DNA of 64,000 nt from NCBI GenBank assembly GCA_900551895.1, contig URXX01000006.1, forward strand, positions 71,386 to 135,385, given 5' to 3'. This document shows positions 10,801 to 19,820 of this stretch, one piece after another. The first letter of the stretch is position 1. The number at the start of each line of letters is the position of its first letter. The DNA comes from an uncultured Lachnospiraceae bacterium (lineage in GTDB: Bacteria; Bacillota; Clostridia; Lachnospirales; Lachnospiraceae). The notes beneath the pieces were generated by a model, which was not told the DNA's origin, did not search any database, and saw nothing but the letters and a program-made list of their open reading frames with translations. The position numbers were made by a program, and so were the translations under genes.

Positions 10801-11717
10801 CTTTGGACATCGTATTGAACCCACTTGGTGTGCCTTCACGTATGAACATCGGACAGGTGCTTGAAATCCACTTAAGTCTTGCTGCGAAAGCGTTAGGATT
10901 TAACATCGCAACACCTGTATTTGACGGGGCAAACGAGGTTGATATTATGGATACACTTGATTTGGCAAACGATTATGTCAACTTAGAGTGGGAAGAGTTT
11001 GAAGCAAAACACAAAGAAGAGTTATTACCGGAAGTTTTAGAATATCTGTCAGAAAACAGAGAACACAGAAAATTATGGAAAGGTGTTCCGCTTTCAAGAG
11101 ACGGTAAAGTAAGACTCCGTGACGGTAGAACAGGAGAATACTTCGACAGCCCTGTAACTATCGGACATATGCACTATTTGAAACTGCATCACTTAGTAGA
11201 TGATAAGATCCATGCACGTTCAACTGGTCCTTACTCATTGGTAACTCAGCAGCCGCTCGGTGGTAAAGCACAGTTCGGTGGACAGAGATTCGGTGAAATG
11301 GAAGTTTGGGCATTGGAGGCTTATGGTGCATCTTACACATTACAGGAAATCCTGACAGTGAAATCCGATGATGTTGTAGGTCGTGTGAAAACATACGAAG
11401 CAATCATCAAAGGTGAAAATATTCCTGAACCGGGTATCCCTGAATCCTTCAAGGTACTTCTGAAAGAGTTACAGTCACTCGGACTTGATGTGCGAGTACT
11501 TCGTGACGACAATACAGAAGTAGAGATTATGGAAACAATAGATTACGGTGAAACCGATTTACACTCAATTATTGAGGGAGACAGAAGTTATGCTCCGGAA
11601 GGCGAGTCTTACGGAGAACACGGCTTTAGCCAAAAAGAATTTGAAGGCGATGAGTTGGTAGATATTGAAGAAGAACCTGAAGATATCGAATTTGATGAAA
11701 TTCTTGACGAAGAATAG
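7887..11717 (+). CDS. rpoB: DNA-directed RNA polymerase subunit beta
   Basis: 1276 residues, normal for a Firmicutes beta subunit, with AAGGAGTG upstream of ATG. It forms the catalytic core of RNA polymerase with RpoC. The rifampicin pocket reads SSQLSQFMDQNNPL...THKRRLSALGPGG, the sensitive-type sequence with no known resistance change. The conserved GRHGNKGVV and the C-terminal GGQRFGEMEVWALEAYGA are present. The tail is very acidic, as in many Clostridia. rpoC follows after 14 bases. The ribosomal genes rplKAJL that usually precede rpoB are not here; the GH2 gene lies upstream instead. Confidence 0.98.
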   Translation: MEKNRIRPITNGKSSRMSYSRQKEVLQMPNLIEVQKDSYQWFLDAGLKEVFEDISPIADYSGHLSLEFVDFTLCEDDVKYTIEECKERDATYAAPLKVRVRLYNKETDEINEHEIFMGDLPLMTKTGTFVINGAERVIVSQLVRSPGIYYAIAHDKIGKELYSSTVIPNRGAWLEYETDSNDVFYVRVDRTRKVPITVLIRALGYGTNAEILELFGEEPKILASFGKDTAESYQEGLLELYKKIRPGEPLAVDSAESLITSMFFDARRYDLAKVGRYKFNKKLALKNRITGQVAAEDIVSAITGEVLVEEGQTITRELAEATQNGAVPFVWVKGEERNIKILSNMMVDLESVVDVDAEELGIAELVYYPVLADLLEETGGDIDELKEEIRRNIHELIPKHITKEDILASINYNIHLEYGIGTDDDIDHLGNRRIRAVGELLQNQYRIGLSRLERVVRERMTTQDLEGISPQSLINIKPVTAAVKEFFGSSQLSQFMDQNNPLGELTHKRRLSALGPGGLSRDRAGFEVRDVHYSHYGRMCPIETPEGPNIGLINSLACYARINEYGFVEAPYRKIDKTDPKNPVVTEEVVYMTADEEDNYHVAQANEPLDEEGHFIHKNVSGRYREETQEYEKTAFDYMDVSPKMVFSVATALIPFLENDDPTRALMGSNMQRQAVPLLMTEAPVVGTGMETKAAVDSGVCIIAEQAGVIERSTSKEIVVKQDDGIRKTYKLTKFLRSNQSNCYNQRPIVVKGERVEEGQVIADGPSTANGEMALGKNPLIGFMTWEGYNYEDAVLLSERLVQDDVYTSIHIEEYEAEARDTKLGPEEITRDIPGVGDDALKDLDDRGIIRIGAEVRAGDILVGKVTPKGETELTAEERLLRAIFGEKAREVRDTSLKVPHGEYGIVVDAKVFTRENGDELSPGVNQAVRIYIAQKRKISVGDKMAGRHGNKGVVSRVLPVEDMPFLPNGRPLDIVLNPLGVPSRMNIGQVLEIHLSLAAKALGFNIATPVFDGANEVDIMDTLDLANDYVNLEWEEFEAKHKEELLPEVLEYLSENREHRKLWKGVPLSRDGKVRLRDGRTGEYFDSPVTIGHMHYLKLHHLVDDKIHARSTGPYSLVTQQPLGGKAQFGGQRFGEMEVWALEAYGASYTLQEILTVKSDDVVGRVKTYEAIIKGENIPEPGIPESFKVLLKELQSLGLDVRVLRDDNTEVEIMETIDYGETDLHSIIEGDRSYAPEGESYGEHGFSQKEFEGDELVDIEEEPEDIEFDEILDEE

Positions 11718-11731
11718 AAGGGAGTGCCTAT

Positions 11732-14700
11732 ATGTCAGCAACAAATAATGAAGCAACATACCAGCCAATGACTTTTGATGCTATTAAGATTGGTTTGGCA
11801 TCACCTGAAAAGATTTTAGAATGGTCAAGAGGTGAAGTAACAAAACCGGAAACAATTAACTATAGAACATTGAAACCGGAAAAAGACGGTCTTTTCTGCG
11901 AAAGAATTTTCGGACCAAGCAAGGACTGGGAGTGTCACTGTGGAAAATATAAGAAAATCCGCTATAAAGGGGTTGTCTGCGACCGTTGTGGAGTAGAAGT
12001 AACAAAAGCAAGTGTCCGCCGTGAGCGTATGGGGCATATCGCCCTCGCCGCTCCGGTATCACACATTTGGTACTTCAAAGGAATCCCAAGCCGTATGGGC
12101 TTAATTCTTGATATTTCTCCGAGAACATTGGAGAAAGTATTGTACTTCGCATCTTACATTGTATTAGATAAAGGTGAAACAGATTTACAGTATAAACAAG
12201 TATTATCTGAACAGGAATATCAGGACGCAAGAGAAAAATGGGGAAGCGCTTTCCGTGTAGGTATGGGTGCTGAATCCATTCAGGAATTGTTACACGATAT
12301 TGACTTAGATAAAGAATACAATGAATTGCAGGGCGGATTAAAAGGAGCAACAGGACAGAAACGTGCAAGAATCGTTAAACGTTTGGAAGTTGTTGAGGCA
12401 TTCCGTGAGTCAGGAAACAAACCGGAATGGATGATTTTAAATGCAATTCCTGTACTTCCGCCGGACTTACGTCCAATGGTACAGTTAGACGGCGGACGTT
12501 TTGCTACATCTGACCTGAATGATTTGTACAGAAGAATTATTAACAGAAATAACCGTTTGAGAAGACTTCTTGAATTAGGCGCTCCGGATATTATCGTCCG
12601 CAACGAAAAGAGAATGCTTCAGGAAGCGGTGGATGCTTTAATTGATAACGGACGGCGTGGACGTCCGGTTACAGGTCCGGGAAACCGTCCGTTGAAATCT
12701 TTATCAGATATGTTAAAAGGTAAATCAGGACGTTTCCGTCAGAACTTACTTGGTAAACGTGTTGACTACTCAGGACGTTCGGTTATCGTAGTAGGACCTG
12801 AACTTAAAATTTATCAGTGCGGTCTTCCGAAAGAAATGGCTATCGAGTTATTCAAACCTTTTGTGATGAAAGAACTTGTAGCAAACGGAACAGCACACAA
12901 CATTAAAAATGCTAAGAAAATGGTTGAAAGACTTCAGACAGAGGTTTGGGACGTATTAGAAGATGTTATTAAAGAACATCCGGTTATGTTAAACCGTGCC
13001 CCTACTCTTCACAGACTTGGTATTCAGGCGTTTGAGCCAATCCTTGTAGAAGGTAAAGCGATTAAACTTCATCCGCTTGTATGTACAGCGTTTAACGCCG
13101 ACTTCGATGGTGACCAAATGGCTGTTCATCTTCCATTGTCTGTAGAAGCACAGGCAGAATGCCGTTTCTTACTTTTATCTCCAAACAACCTTCTGAAACC
13201 TTCAGACGGTGGTCCGGTTGCCGTTCCTTCACAGGATATGGTACTTGGTATTTACTACTTAACACAGGAAAGACCGGGAGTAAAAGGAGAAGGTAAGTTC
13301 TTCAAGAACTTAAATGAAGCAATTTTAGCATATGAAAATGAAGTAATCACACTTCATTCAAGAATTACAGTCCGCGTGACAAAAACACTTCCGGACGGAA
13401 GAACAATGAGCGGAAATGTGGAATCTACATTGGGACGTTTCTTATTCAACGAAATCATTCCGCAGGATTTAGGATTTGTTGACAGAAGTATTCCGGGAAA
13501 TGAACTTCTTCTTGAAGTTGACTTCCTTGTAGGAAAGAAACAGAACAAACAGATTCTTGAAAAGGTTATCAACACACACGGTGCAACAGTTACAGCCGAA
13601 GTGTTAGATAAGATTAAAGCAACAGGATATAAATATTCCACAAGAGCAGCGATGACTGTATCTATTTCCGAGATGACTGTGCCGCCACAGAAACCGGAAA
13701 TGATTCAGCAGGCACAGGATACTGTAGATAGAATTACAAAGAACTTTAAACGTGGTTTAATTACAGAAGAAGAGCGTTATAAAGAAGTTGTAGAAACATG
13801 GAAAAACACTGATGATGCTTTGACAAAAGCGCTGTTAGACGGTTTGGATAAATACAACAACATCTTTATGATGGCTGACTCCGGAGCCCGTGGTTCTGAT
13901 AAACAGATTAAACAGTTGGCAGGTATGCGTGGTTTGATGGCTGATACAACAGGTCGTACAATCGAACTTCCTATCAAGTCAAACTTCCGTGAAGGTCTTG
14001 ACGTATTGGAATACTTTATGTCTGCGCACGGTGCGAGAAAAGGTCTTTCCGATACTGCTCTTCGTACAGCCGATTCAGGATACTTGACAAGACGTCTTGT
14101 TGACGTATCACAGGATTTGATTATCCGTGAAATTGACTGTGTGGAAAAAGGTGCAGAAATTCCGGGTATGTATGTAAAAGCATTCATGGACGGAAATGAA
14201 GAAATCGAAAGTTTACAGGAACGTATCACAGGACGTTATGTATGTGAAACAATTTATGATAAAGACGGAAATGTTATTGTAAAAGCAAACCATATGGTTA
14301 CGCCAAAACGTGCAGAAAACGTTATGAAATACGGTGTAAACAAAGACGGCGGTCCGATTACAGAAGTGAAAATCCGTACAATCTTAACTTGTAAATCACA
14401 CATCGGTGTTTGTGCAAAATGTTATGGAGCAAACATGGCGACAGGAGAACCTGTTCAGGTTGGTGAGGCTGTTGGTATTATCGCCGCTCAGTCTATCGGT
14501 GAACCGGGTACACAGTTGACTATGCGTACATTCCATACAGGTGGTGTAGCCGGTGGAGATATTACACAGGGTCTTCCTCGTGTCGAAGAACTTTTCGAGG
14601 CAAGAAAGCCAAAAGGACTTGCAATTATCACAGAGTTCGGCGGAACTGCCACAATTAATGATACAAAGAAAAAACGTGAGATTATCGTTTCAAACAGTGA

Positions 14701-15394
14701 GACAGGTGAATCAAAAGCATACTTAATTCCATACGGCTCAAGAATTAAAATTCAGGACGGAGCAGTATTGGGAGCCGGAGATGAACTTACAGAAGGTAGT
14801 ATAAATCCTCACGATATTCTGAAGATTAAAGGTTTACGTGCCGTACAGGATTACATGATTCAGGAAGTACAGCGTGTATATCGTCTTCAGGGTGTAGAAA
14901 TCAATGATAAACATATCGAAGTTGTTGTTCGTCAGATGTTGAAGAAAATCCGTATCGAAGAAAACGGAGATTCCGAATTCTTACCGGGAACAATGGTAGA
15001 TGTGCTTGACTTTGAAGATGTAAATGAGAAGTTAATCGCAGAAGGCAAAGAACCGGCAACAGGAGAACCTGTAATGCTTGGTATCACAAAAGCCTCTCTT
15101 GCAACAAACTCATTCTTATCAGCCGCTTCTTTCCAAGAAACAACGAAAGTTCTTACAGAAGCAGCAATCAAAGGTAAAGTTGACCCACTGATTGGTCTGA
15201 AAGAAAATGTTATCATCGGTAAACTGATTCCGGCAGGTACAGGTATGAGAAAATACCGTGACGTAAATTTGGATACAGGAAAGAAACCGGAAGAGGAAGT
15301 TGAGTTAGAAGAAGACTTTGAAGATTTTGACATGATAGAAAATGTGGAAGAAGTTGAAGAGTCGGCAGAAGAACTCGAAACAATAGAGGAATAA
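11732..15394 (+). CDS. rpoC: DNA-directed RNA polymerase subunit beta'
   Basis: 1220 residues. The N-terminal zinc site (CHCGKY...CDRCGVEV), the catalytic Mg-binding NADFDGDQMAVH, the trigger-loop region (GEPGTQLTMRTFHTGGVAGGDI) and the second zinc site (CKSHIGVCAKCYG) are all visible. It has AAGGGAGTG ahead of ATG and is co-transcribed with rpoB. The C-terminal tail is Glu-rich. A strong terminator follows at once. Confidence 0.98.
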   Translation: MSATNNEATYQPMTFDAIKIGLASPEKILEWSRGEVTKPETINYRTLKPEKDGLFCERIFGPSKDWECHCGKYKKIRYKGVVCDRCGVEVTKASVRRERMGHIALAAPVSHIWYFKGIPSRMGLILDISPRTLEKVLYFASYIVLDKGETDLQYKQVLSEQEYQDAREKWGSAFRVGMGAESIQELLHDIDLDKEYNELQGGLKGATGQKRARIVKRLEVVEAFRESGNKPEWMILNAIPVLPPDLRPMVQLDGGRFATSDLNDLYRRIINRNNRLRRLLELGAPDIIVRNEKRMLQEAVDALIDNGRRGRPVTGPGNRPLKSLSDMLKGKSGRFRQNLLGKRVDYSGRSVIVVGPELKIYQCGLPKEMAIELFKPFVMKELVANGTAHNIKNAKKMVERLQTEVWDVLEDVIKEHPVMLNRAPTLHRLGIQAFEPILVEGKAIKLHPLVCTAFNADFDGDQMAVHLPLSVEAQAECRFLLLSPNNLLKPSDGGPVAVPSQDMVLGIYYLTQERPGVKGEGKFFKNLNEAILAYENEVITLHSRITVRVTKTLPDGRTMSGNVESTLGRFLFNEIIPQDLGFVDRSIPGNELLLEVDFLVGKKQNKQILEKVINTHGATVTAEVLDKIKATGYKYSTRAAMTVSISEMTVPPQKPEMIQQAQDTVDRITKNFKRGLITEEERYKEVVETWKNTDDALTKALLDGLDKYNNIFMMADSGARGSDKQIKQLAGMRGLMADTTGRTIELPIKSNFREGLDVLEYFMSAHGARKGLSDTALRTADSGYLTRRLVDVSQDLIIREIDCVEKGAEIPGMYVKAFMDGNEEIESLQERITGRYVCETIYDKDGNVIVKANHMVTPKRAENVMKYGVNKDGGPITEVKIRTILTCKSHIGVCAKCYGANMATGEPVQVGEAVGIIAAQSIGEPGTQLTMRTFHTGGVAGGDITQGLPRVEELFEARKPKGLAIITEFGGTATINDTKKKREIIVSNSETGESKAYLIPYGSRIKIQDGAVLGAGDELTEGSINPHDILKIKGLRAVQDYMIQEVQRVYRLQGVEINDKHIEVVVRQMLKKIRIEENGDSEFLPGTMVDVLDFEDVNEKLIAEGKEPATGEPVMLGITKASLATNSFLSAASFQETTKVLTEAAIKGKVDPLIGLKENVIIGKLIPAGTGMRKYRDVNLDTGKKPEEEVELEEDFEDFDMIENVEEVEESAEELETIEE

Positions 15395-15400
15395 AAAACA

Positions 15401-15428
15401 GGGCCAAGTGATTCACTTGGCTCTTTTT
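15401..15428 (+). terminator. Terminator after rpoC
   Basis: GCCAAGTG-attc... paired with CACTTGGC, followed by TCTTTTT. No clear promoter fits between this and the next gene, so the permease may partly depend on read-through. Confidence 0.9.
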
Positions 15429-15448
15429 AAAGTAAAGGGAGGAAACAG

Positions 15449-16789
15449 ATGAAAGAACAACAGAAAAAAGAAGTCTGTGTGGAAAACATTTATAAACTGG
15501 ACGGGAGAGTTCCTGTTTCAAAAGCAATTCCGTTTGGTTTACAACATATTTTAGCCATGTTTGTGGCAAACCTGACTCCGATTATTCTGATTGCAACAGC
15601 ATCGGGAGTAAGTGAAAAACAGCAGTCGCTTTTATTACAGAATGCTATGTTTATGGCAGGGATTGCAACATTAATTCAGTTGTATCCACTTGGACGTGTG
15701 GGGGCAAGACTTCCTATTGTAATGGGAGTCAGTTTTACTTTTGTTACTTTATTGTCTTATATCGGTACGGAATACGGATATGCGACTGTAGTCGGTTCGG
15801 TTATCGTAGGAGGTATTTTAGAAGGTATCTTAGGACTTTTGGCAAAATATTGGAGAAAAATCATTACGCCTCTTGTTGCCGGAATTGTCGTTACAACGAT
15901 TGGATATTCCCTTTTATCCGTAGGGGTTCGTTCCTTCGGCGGAGGTTATACAGAAGACTTTGGTTCTGCAAAAAATCTTATCATTGGAACGGTAACGCTT
16001 GTTGCCTGTCTTTTGTTTAATATTGTTGCAAAATCCTTTTGGAAACAGTTGTCCGTATTATTCGGACTTGTAGTCGGATATATTTTATCCCTCTGTCTTG
16101 GAGTTGTTGATTTATCGGGAATTTTTGACGGAGGGCTGATTGCCATTCCGAGATTTCTTCCGGTTACGCCTGAATTCAACCTAAATGCGATTATCGCTGT
16201 CTTTATTATTTTCATGGTATCCGCAGCGGAAACAATCGGAGATACGTCGGCGGTTGTAGCGACGGGACTTGGAAGAGAAGTAACAGAAAAAGAAATCTCA
16301 GGTTCTCTTGCCTGTGACGGTTTCTTAAGTTCGGTAACGGGACTTTTCGGCTGTCCGCCGATTACCTCTTTCAGTCAGAATGTAGGGCTTGTTGCGATGA
16401 CAAAAGTTGTCAATCGATTTACGATTATGATGGGTGCAATATGTATGATTTTAGCGGGATTTTTCCCACCGATTGCCAACTTCTTCTCATCACTTCCTGA
16501 GTCCGTTTTGGGTGGTTGTACGATTATGATGTTCGGTACAATTATGGTAAGCGGTGTGCAGATGCTTGCGAGAGCGGGATTTTCACAGAGAAATGTTATT
16601 ATTACAGCAATTTCTCTTGCTATCGGAATTGGATTTACAACAGCAAGCGAGGCGGATATTTGGCGAATTTTCCCTCAGATTGTGAGAGATATTTTCGGAG
16701 GAAACTGTGTGGCAATCGTATTTGTCGTTTCTATTTTGTTAAGTCTTTTACTTCCGCAAAATATGGAGGTAGAAAAACTGGGACAGTAG
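15449..16789 (+). CDS. NCS2-family nucleobase permease (xanthine/uracil permease family)
   Basis: 446 residues with about 12-14 hydrophobic segments. It carries the NCS2 signature QNVGLVAMTKV and the helix-8 acidic motif AETIGDTSA, which resembles xanthine/urate-type more than uracil-type (EHIGH) members. This would import purines (xanthine, urate or similar) by proton or sodium symport. The start has AAAGGGAGGAAACAG upstream. It sits just behind the rpoC terminator and 19 bases ahead of the DUF1275 gene. No purine riboswitch is seen in the 54-base gap. Confidence 0.88.
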   Translation: MKEQQKKEVCVENIYKLDGRVPVSKAIPFGLQHILAMFVANLTPIILIATASGVSEKQQSLLLQNAMFMAGIATLIQLYPLGRVGARLPIVMGVSFTFVTLLSYIGTEYGYATVVGSVIVGGILEGILGLLAKYWRKIITPLVAGIVVTTIGYSLLSVGVRSFGGGYTEDFGSAKNLIIGTVTLVACLLFNIVAKSFWKQLSVLFGLVVGYILSLCLGVVDLSGIFDGGLIAIPRFLPVTPEFNLNAIIAVFIIFMVSAAETIGDTSAVVATGLGREVTEKEISGSLACDGFLSSVTGLFGCPPITSFSQNVGLVAMTKVVNRFTIMMGAICMILAGFFPPIANFFSSLPESVLGGCTIMMFGTIMVSGVQMLARAGFSQRNVIITAISLAIGIGFTTASEADIWRIFPQIVRDIFGGNCVAIVFVVSILLSLLLPQNMEVEKLGQ

Positions 16790-16808
16790 TAAAAAAGGAA
16801 GTGTAAAA

Positions 16809-17471
16809 ATGAAAAAACAGATGTCGGAATCAATCAGACTGGGCATAGTTCTCGCCATAGCGGGAGGATTTATGGATGCCTATTCCTATATGTGCAGAGG
16901 AAAGGTCTTTGCAAACGCACAGACGGGAAACATTTTATTGCTCGGCATTCATTTGTCGGAAAAAGAATGGAATATTGCAGTAAGGTATGCTGTTCCGGTA
17001 GTGGCGTTTGCGGTGGGAATTGCACTTTCTGATATGATACGGCTTAGGCTAAAAGAAAAAAGCCTTCTCCACTGGAGGCAGATTTCTATTTTAATCGAGG
17101 CGATTGTGCTGGCGGGGGTATGTTTTATTCCGCAAAAATATAATCTTCCGGCAAACAGCCTCACTTCCTTTGCCTGTGGCATACAGGTGGAAAGTTTCCG
17201 AAAAATTCACGGAAACGGAATTGCGACAACAATGTGTATCGGTAATTTGCGGAGTGCAACACAGAATATGTGTGAATACTGGCACACAAAAGAAAAGAAA
17301 AAATTAAAAAAAGGTTTTCTCTATTACGGAGTGATTCTATGCTTTGTTCTTGGGGCAATACTGGGAAATGTATTCGTTGAGGTGCTGCGGGAAAAGGCGA
17401 TAGTGATATGTTCGGGGATTTTGTTTATCGGATTTATTATGATGTTCGTAGATTGGGAGAAAAGCAGATAA
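16809..17471 (+). CDS. YoaK/DUF1275 family membrane protein
   Basis: 220 residues with about six hydrophobic helices and the family's conserved opening GFMDAYSY...GKVFANAQTGNILLLG, plus the central FACGIQ(V)ESF. Members are small integral membrane proteins, probably transporters, of unknown substrate. It is in an operon with the upstream nucleobase permease (19-base gap, AAGGAAGTG ribosome site), which weakly suggests a role linked to purine exchange. A strong terminator follows. Confidence 0.85.
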   Translation: MKKQMSESIRLGIVLAIAGGFMDAYSYMCRGKVFANAQTGNILLLGIHLSEKEWNIAVRYAVPVVAFAVGIALSDMIRLRLKEKSLLHWRQISILIEAIVLAGVCFIPQKYNLPANSLTSFACGIQVESFRKIHGNGIATTMCIGNLRSATQNMCEYWHTKEKKKLKKGFLYYGVILCFVLGAILGNVFVEVLREKAIVICSGILFIGFIMMFVDWEKSR

Positions 17472-17479
17472 AATATATA

Positions 17480-17515
17480 AAGACCGTTGGACGATGTTCC
17501 AATGGTCTTTTTTTG
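17480..17515 (+). terminator. Terminator after the permease/DUF1275 operon
   Basis: AAGACCGTTGG paired with CCAATGGTCTT (one G-U pair), then a run of seven T. Confidence 0.92.
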
Positions 17516-17962
17516 ACTATTCTTAATCTTTTGGAAACAAAGAGAAAAATATGGCGTTATAAGAAAAGAAGAATTAAAAGTTGTGTAAATTGAACAATCA
17601 TAAAAAAACAGAATATAAATTTTGCAAGCAGACAATGTAAATAAAAAAGTTATATTTAATAAAAATAAGTAAGAAATTTAAAAGTAATAAAATTAAAACT
17701 GAAATAAAAATGAAAATAAAGAATAGTAAAATGCGAAAAAATACAAAAAAGTATTAAAAAACTATAAAAAACTATAAAAAACAATATTTTTGTCGAATAA
17801 GGTTGAAAAACAAATAAAATAGTCGTATCATATATGTATAGCAGAAAAAACTGATAATCAAATTTTTTGGAGAGATAAGAAGTATAACAAGACTCTCATA
17901 AGGAATCGTACAGAAGAATCATTTCTGTTATTTATCATGCGGAAGTGAAGGAGAGAGTCAAA
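17516..17962 (+). promoter_or_regulatory. AT-rich gene-free region with phased A-tracts, promoter and leader of the sipW operon
   Basis: There is no gene between the DUF1275 terminator and sipW. Five A6-type tracts are centred near 17738, 17747, 17758, 17768 and 17778, so they recur about every 10 bases and should bend the DNA. They end about 20 bases before a promoter: TTGAAA (17803-17808), 17-bp spacer, TATCAT (17826-17831). The roughly 120-base leader contains a small hairpin (ACAGAA...TTTCTGT) before the sipW ribosome site GAAGGAGAG. Confidence 0.65.
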
Positions 17963-18511
17963 ATGAAAACGCAAAAAAACAACATATTTAATCACATCTT
18001 CAAATATATTTCTCAATTCTTTTTTATTATTTGTATAGTTCTCATCTTTGCATTAGGCGGAGTAAGGCTCATCGGTTTAAATCCCTATGTAATTACAAGT
18101 GGCAGTATGGTGCCAAAATATAAAGTTGGCTCTATTGTATATATTCAAAAAGTGAATCCGGAAGAATTAAAGGTCGGAGATGACATTAGTTTTTATTTAG
18201 ATGACAAGGTTGTAGCGACTCATCGAATACGTGAAATTGATGAACAAAATCGGCAGGTAAAGACATACGGCATTCACAATAAAGATTCTAACGGTAATCA
18301 AATCAACGATGCAAACCCCGTTGATTTTGATCATATTATAGGAAAAGTAAAATTTTCCCTTCCTATACTAGGCTATATTTACTTATTCGCAAGAACAACA
18401 ACCGGTAAGGCAATTATTATTACGCTTCTTGCAATGGTATTGATTAGCTCAACAATTCATTATATTTACAAAAGGAGAAGAGATTATGGAGAGAAAACAG
18501 ACAAGTCGTAA
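17963..18511 (+). CDS. sipW: SipW-type (ER-type) signal peptidase I
   Basis: 182 residues from ATG 17963 (GAAGGAGAGAG upstream). It has an N-terminal membrane helix (about 17-37), the catalytic serine in SGSMVP (Ser48), and a histidine (ATHR, His87) where ordinary bacterial signal peptidases have lysine. That defines the archaeal/ER-like S26B group to which Bacillus SipW belongs. A second membrane helix lies near the C-terminus. Such enzymes process a dedicated set of secreted fibre proteins with unusual signal peptides. Three such candidates follow in the same operon, the first overlapping this gene by 26 bases. Confidence 0.92.
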   Translation: MKTQKNNIFNHIFKYISQFFFIICIVLIFALGGVRLIGLNPYVITSGSMVPKYKVGSIVYIQKVNPEELKVGDDISFYLDDKVVATHRIREIDEQNRQVKTYGIHNKDSNGNQINDANPVDFDHIIGKVKFSLPILGYIYLFARTTTGKAIIITLLAMVLISSTIHYIYKRRRDYGEKTDKS

Positions 18512-19184
18512 GACAAAACGAACAGCAATTATTGCAACATTATTGGCATGTGTATTATTAATAGGGGGAACTGTTGCATGGTTAACAACTCACAATTCAT
18601 TATCAAACCAATTTACAGTTGGTAATATCAACCCAATTGACCCTATAGAGCCGGACGGTGGTCCTGATGACAAACCGATTGATAAGGACGAGTCAAAATT
18701 AAACGGAAATTTATATGAACCAGACTGGGTAGCAAATTCTAAAATCTTCCCGGGAGAAACAGTTGTAAAAAATCCATATGTTGGTGTTGGAGCAGGAAGC
18801 GAAAAATGCTATGTTTATGTGTACGTTAACAATACAATGAAAAACGACAACAAGGTATATTTCACAATTAACGATGGCTGGGAAGCAGTAGAAGCAACTA
18901 CAACAGGAACAGACGGAGAATATGTAGGCGGAATCTTCAAATATACAGCAGGTTTAGATGGAAGCCAGGCAACAAAAAATGTATGGACAACTACACCGTT
19001 ATTTAGCAATGTAGTAGCGAAAGATACTGCAACCGGAGATGATTTCATGACAGCAGATGGAACAAAGGCCGGAGCAATCGAAGTACATTCATTCCAACAT
19101 CAGATGTTTGATGGAGAAGGACAAGTAATTGACGAAGCAAAAGTAGTTATTCCGGCAGCTAAAGCAGCATTTGGAATCAAATAG
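18486..19184 (+). CDS. SipW-dependent secreted protein, TasA/camelysin-like
   Basis: 232 residues. The N-terminus is basic, then a hydrophobic stretch ending GGTVAWLTTHNSLSNQFTVGN, the typical SipW-class signal peptide with its cleavage region. The mature part has an acidic linker (PIEPDGGPDDKPIDKDES) and then a beta-rich domain with the conserved opening PGETVVKNPYV...CYVYVYVNN found in TasA/camelysin-type proteins. It overlaps sipW by 26 bases, implying translational coupling. It is the best candidate for the main fibre subunit of this locus. Function is inferred by family resemblance only. Confidence 0.82.
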   Translation: MERKQTSRKTKRTAIIATLLACVLLIGGTVAWLTTHNSLSNQFTVGNINPIDPIEPDGGPDDKPIDKDESKLNGNLYEPDWVANSKIFPGETVVKNPYVGVGAGSEKCYVYVYVNNTMKNDNKVYFTINDGWEAVEATTTGTDGEYVGGIFKYTAGLDGSQATKNVWTTTPLFSNVVAKDTATGDDFMTADGTKAGAIEVHSFQHQMFDGEGQVIDEAKVVIPAAKAAFGIK

Positions 19185-19244
19185 TAATTAAGCATACAAG
19201 AATAAGACAATAATAATGAAATAATAATCAACGAGGAGGAAGAA

Positions 19245-19820
19245 ATGACAAAGAATAGGAAAAGAGTTGTGATGGGTTTGTTCTTAATTTTATGCTTGGG
19301 AATTTTTTCTTCCTCGGCATTTTTAATAAGAAAAATTAAGACAGATAATGTAATCACATTTGGTAATGTGAAAGTACAATTAATCAATCACACATTAGAT
19401 GAAAATGGTAAAGAAGTAGAAGTAAAAGATGGTAAAGAAGAATTATTAAAATATGAAGATGTATCCCGGATTATTAAAGTGAAAAATGTTTGTAATCACT
19501 CGGTATACGTCAGAGTGAAATTGAACACAACAGGGAAAAAGAATCAAGAGATATTTCCAGCAGAAGATTATGTAAATTACAAATTTGCAGATGAGAAGTG
19601 GCGGGAGAAAGATGGTTGGATTTATTATACAGACGTCTTAGAGCCGAATAAAACGACAGAAGATTTGATGCGGGGAATAGAGTTTGATGTGAATAGATTG
19701 ACCAGCGAATATGCGGGAAGCGATATTGAATTTAAAGCGGAAGTGCAGGCGGTACAAAGTGAAAATAACAGCAAAAATGTATTCGCGGTTGAAGGCTGGC
19801 CCGAGGAGGTGGCAAAATAG
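19245..19820 (+). CDS. SipW-class secreted protein (minor fibre component?)
   Basis: 191 residues, with ACGAGGAGGAAGAA upstream of ATG. The start is basic, then a hydrophobic helix to about residue 27, followed by the VITFGNVKVQL motif typical of proteins with SipW-type signals. The body is beta-rich with SVYVRVKLN, again like TasA/camelysin domains. The gene ends TAGTG, sharing one base with the start of the giant gene behind it. It may be an anchor or second subunit, as in TasA/TapA pairs, but no direct homologue can be named. Confidence 0.75.
   Translation: MTKNRKRVVMGLFLILCLGIFSSSAFLIRKIKTDNVITFGNVKVQLINHTLDENGKEVEVKDGKEELLKYEDVSRIIKVKNVCNHSVYVRVKLNTTGKKNQEIFPAEDYVNYKFADEKWREKDGWIYYTDVLEPNKTTEDLMRGIEFDVNRLTSEYAGSDIEFKAEVQAVQSENNSKNVFAVEGWPEEVAK

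Noticed and set aside
10624..15333. Minus-strand open frames inside rpoB and rpoC
   Set aside because: They are shadows of highly constrained core genes, with no start signals or recognisable domains.
16516..16806. A 96-codon plus-strand frame inside the NCS2 permease
   Set aside because: It overlaps the strongly conserved permease, has Tyr/Cys/Arg-biased composition and no ribosome site.
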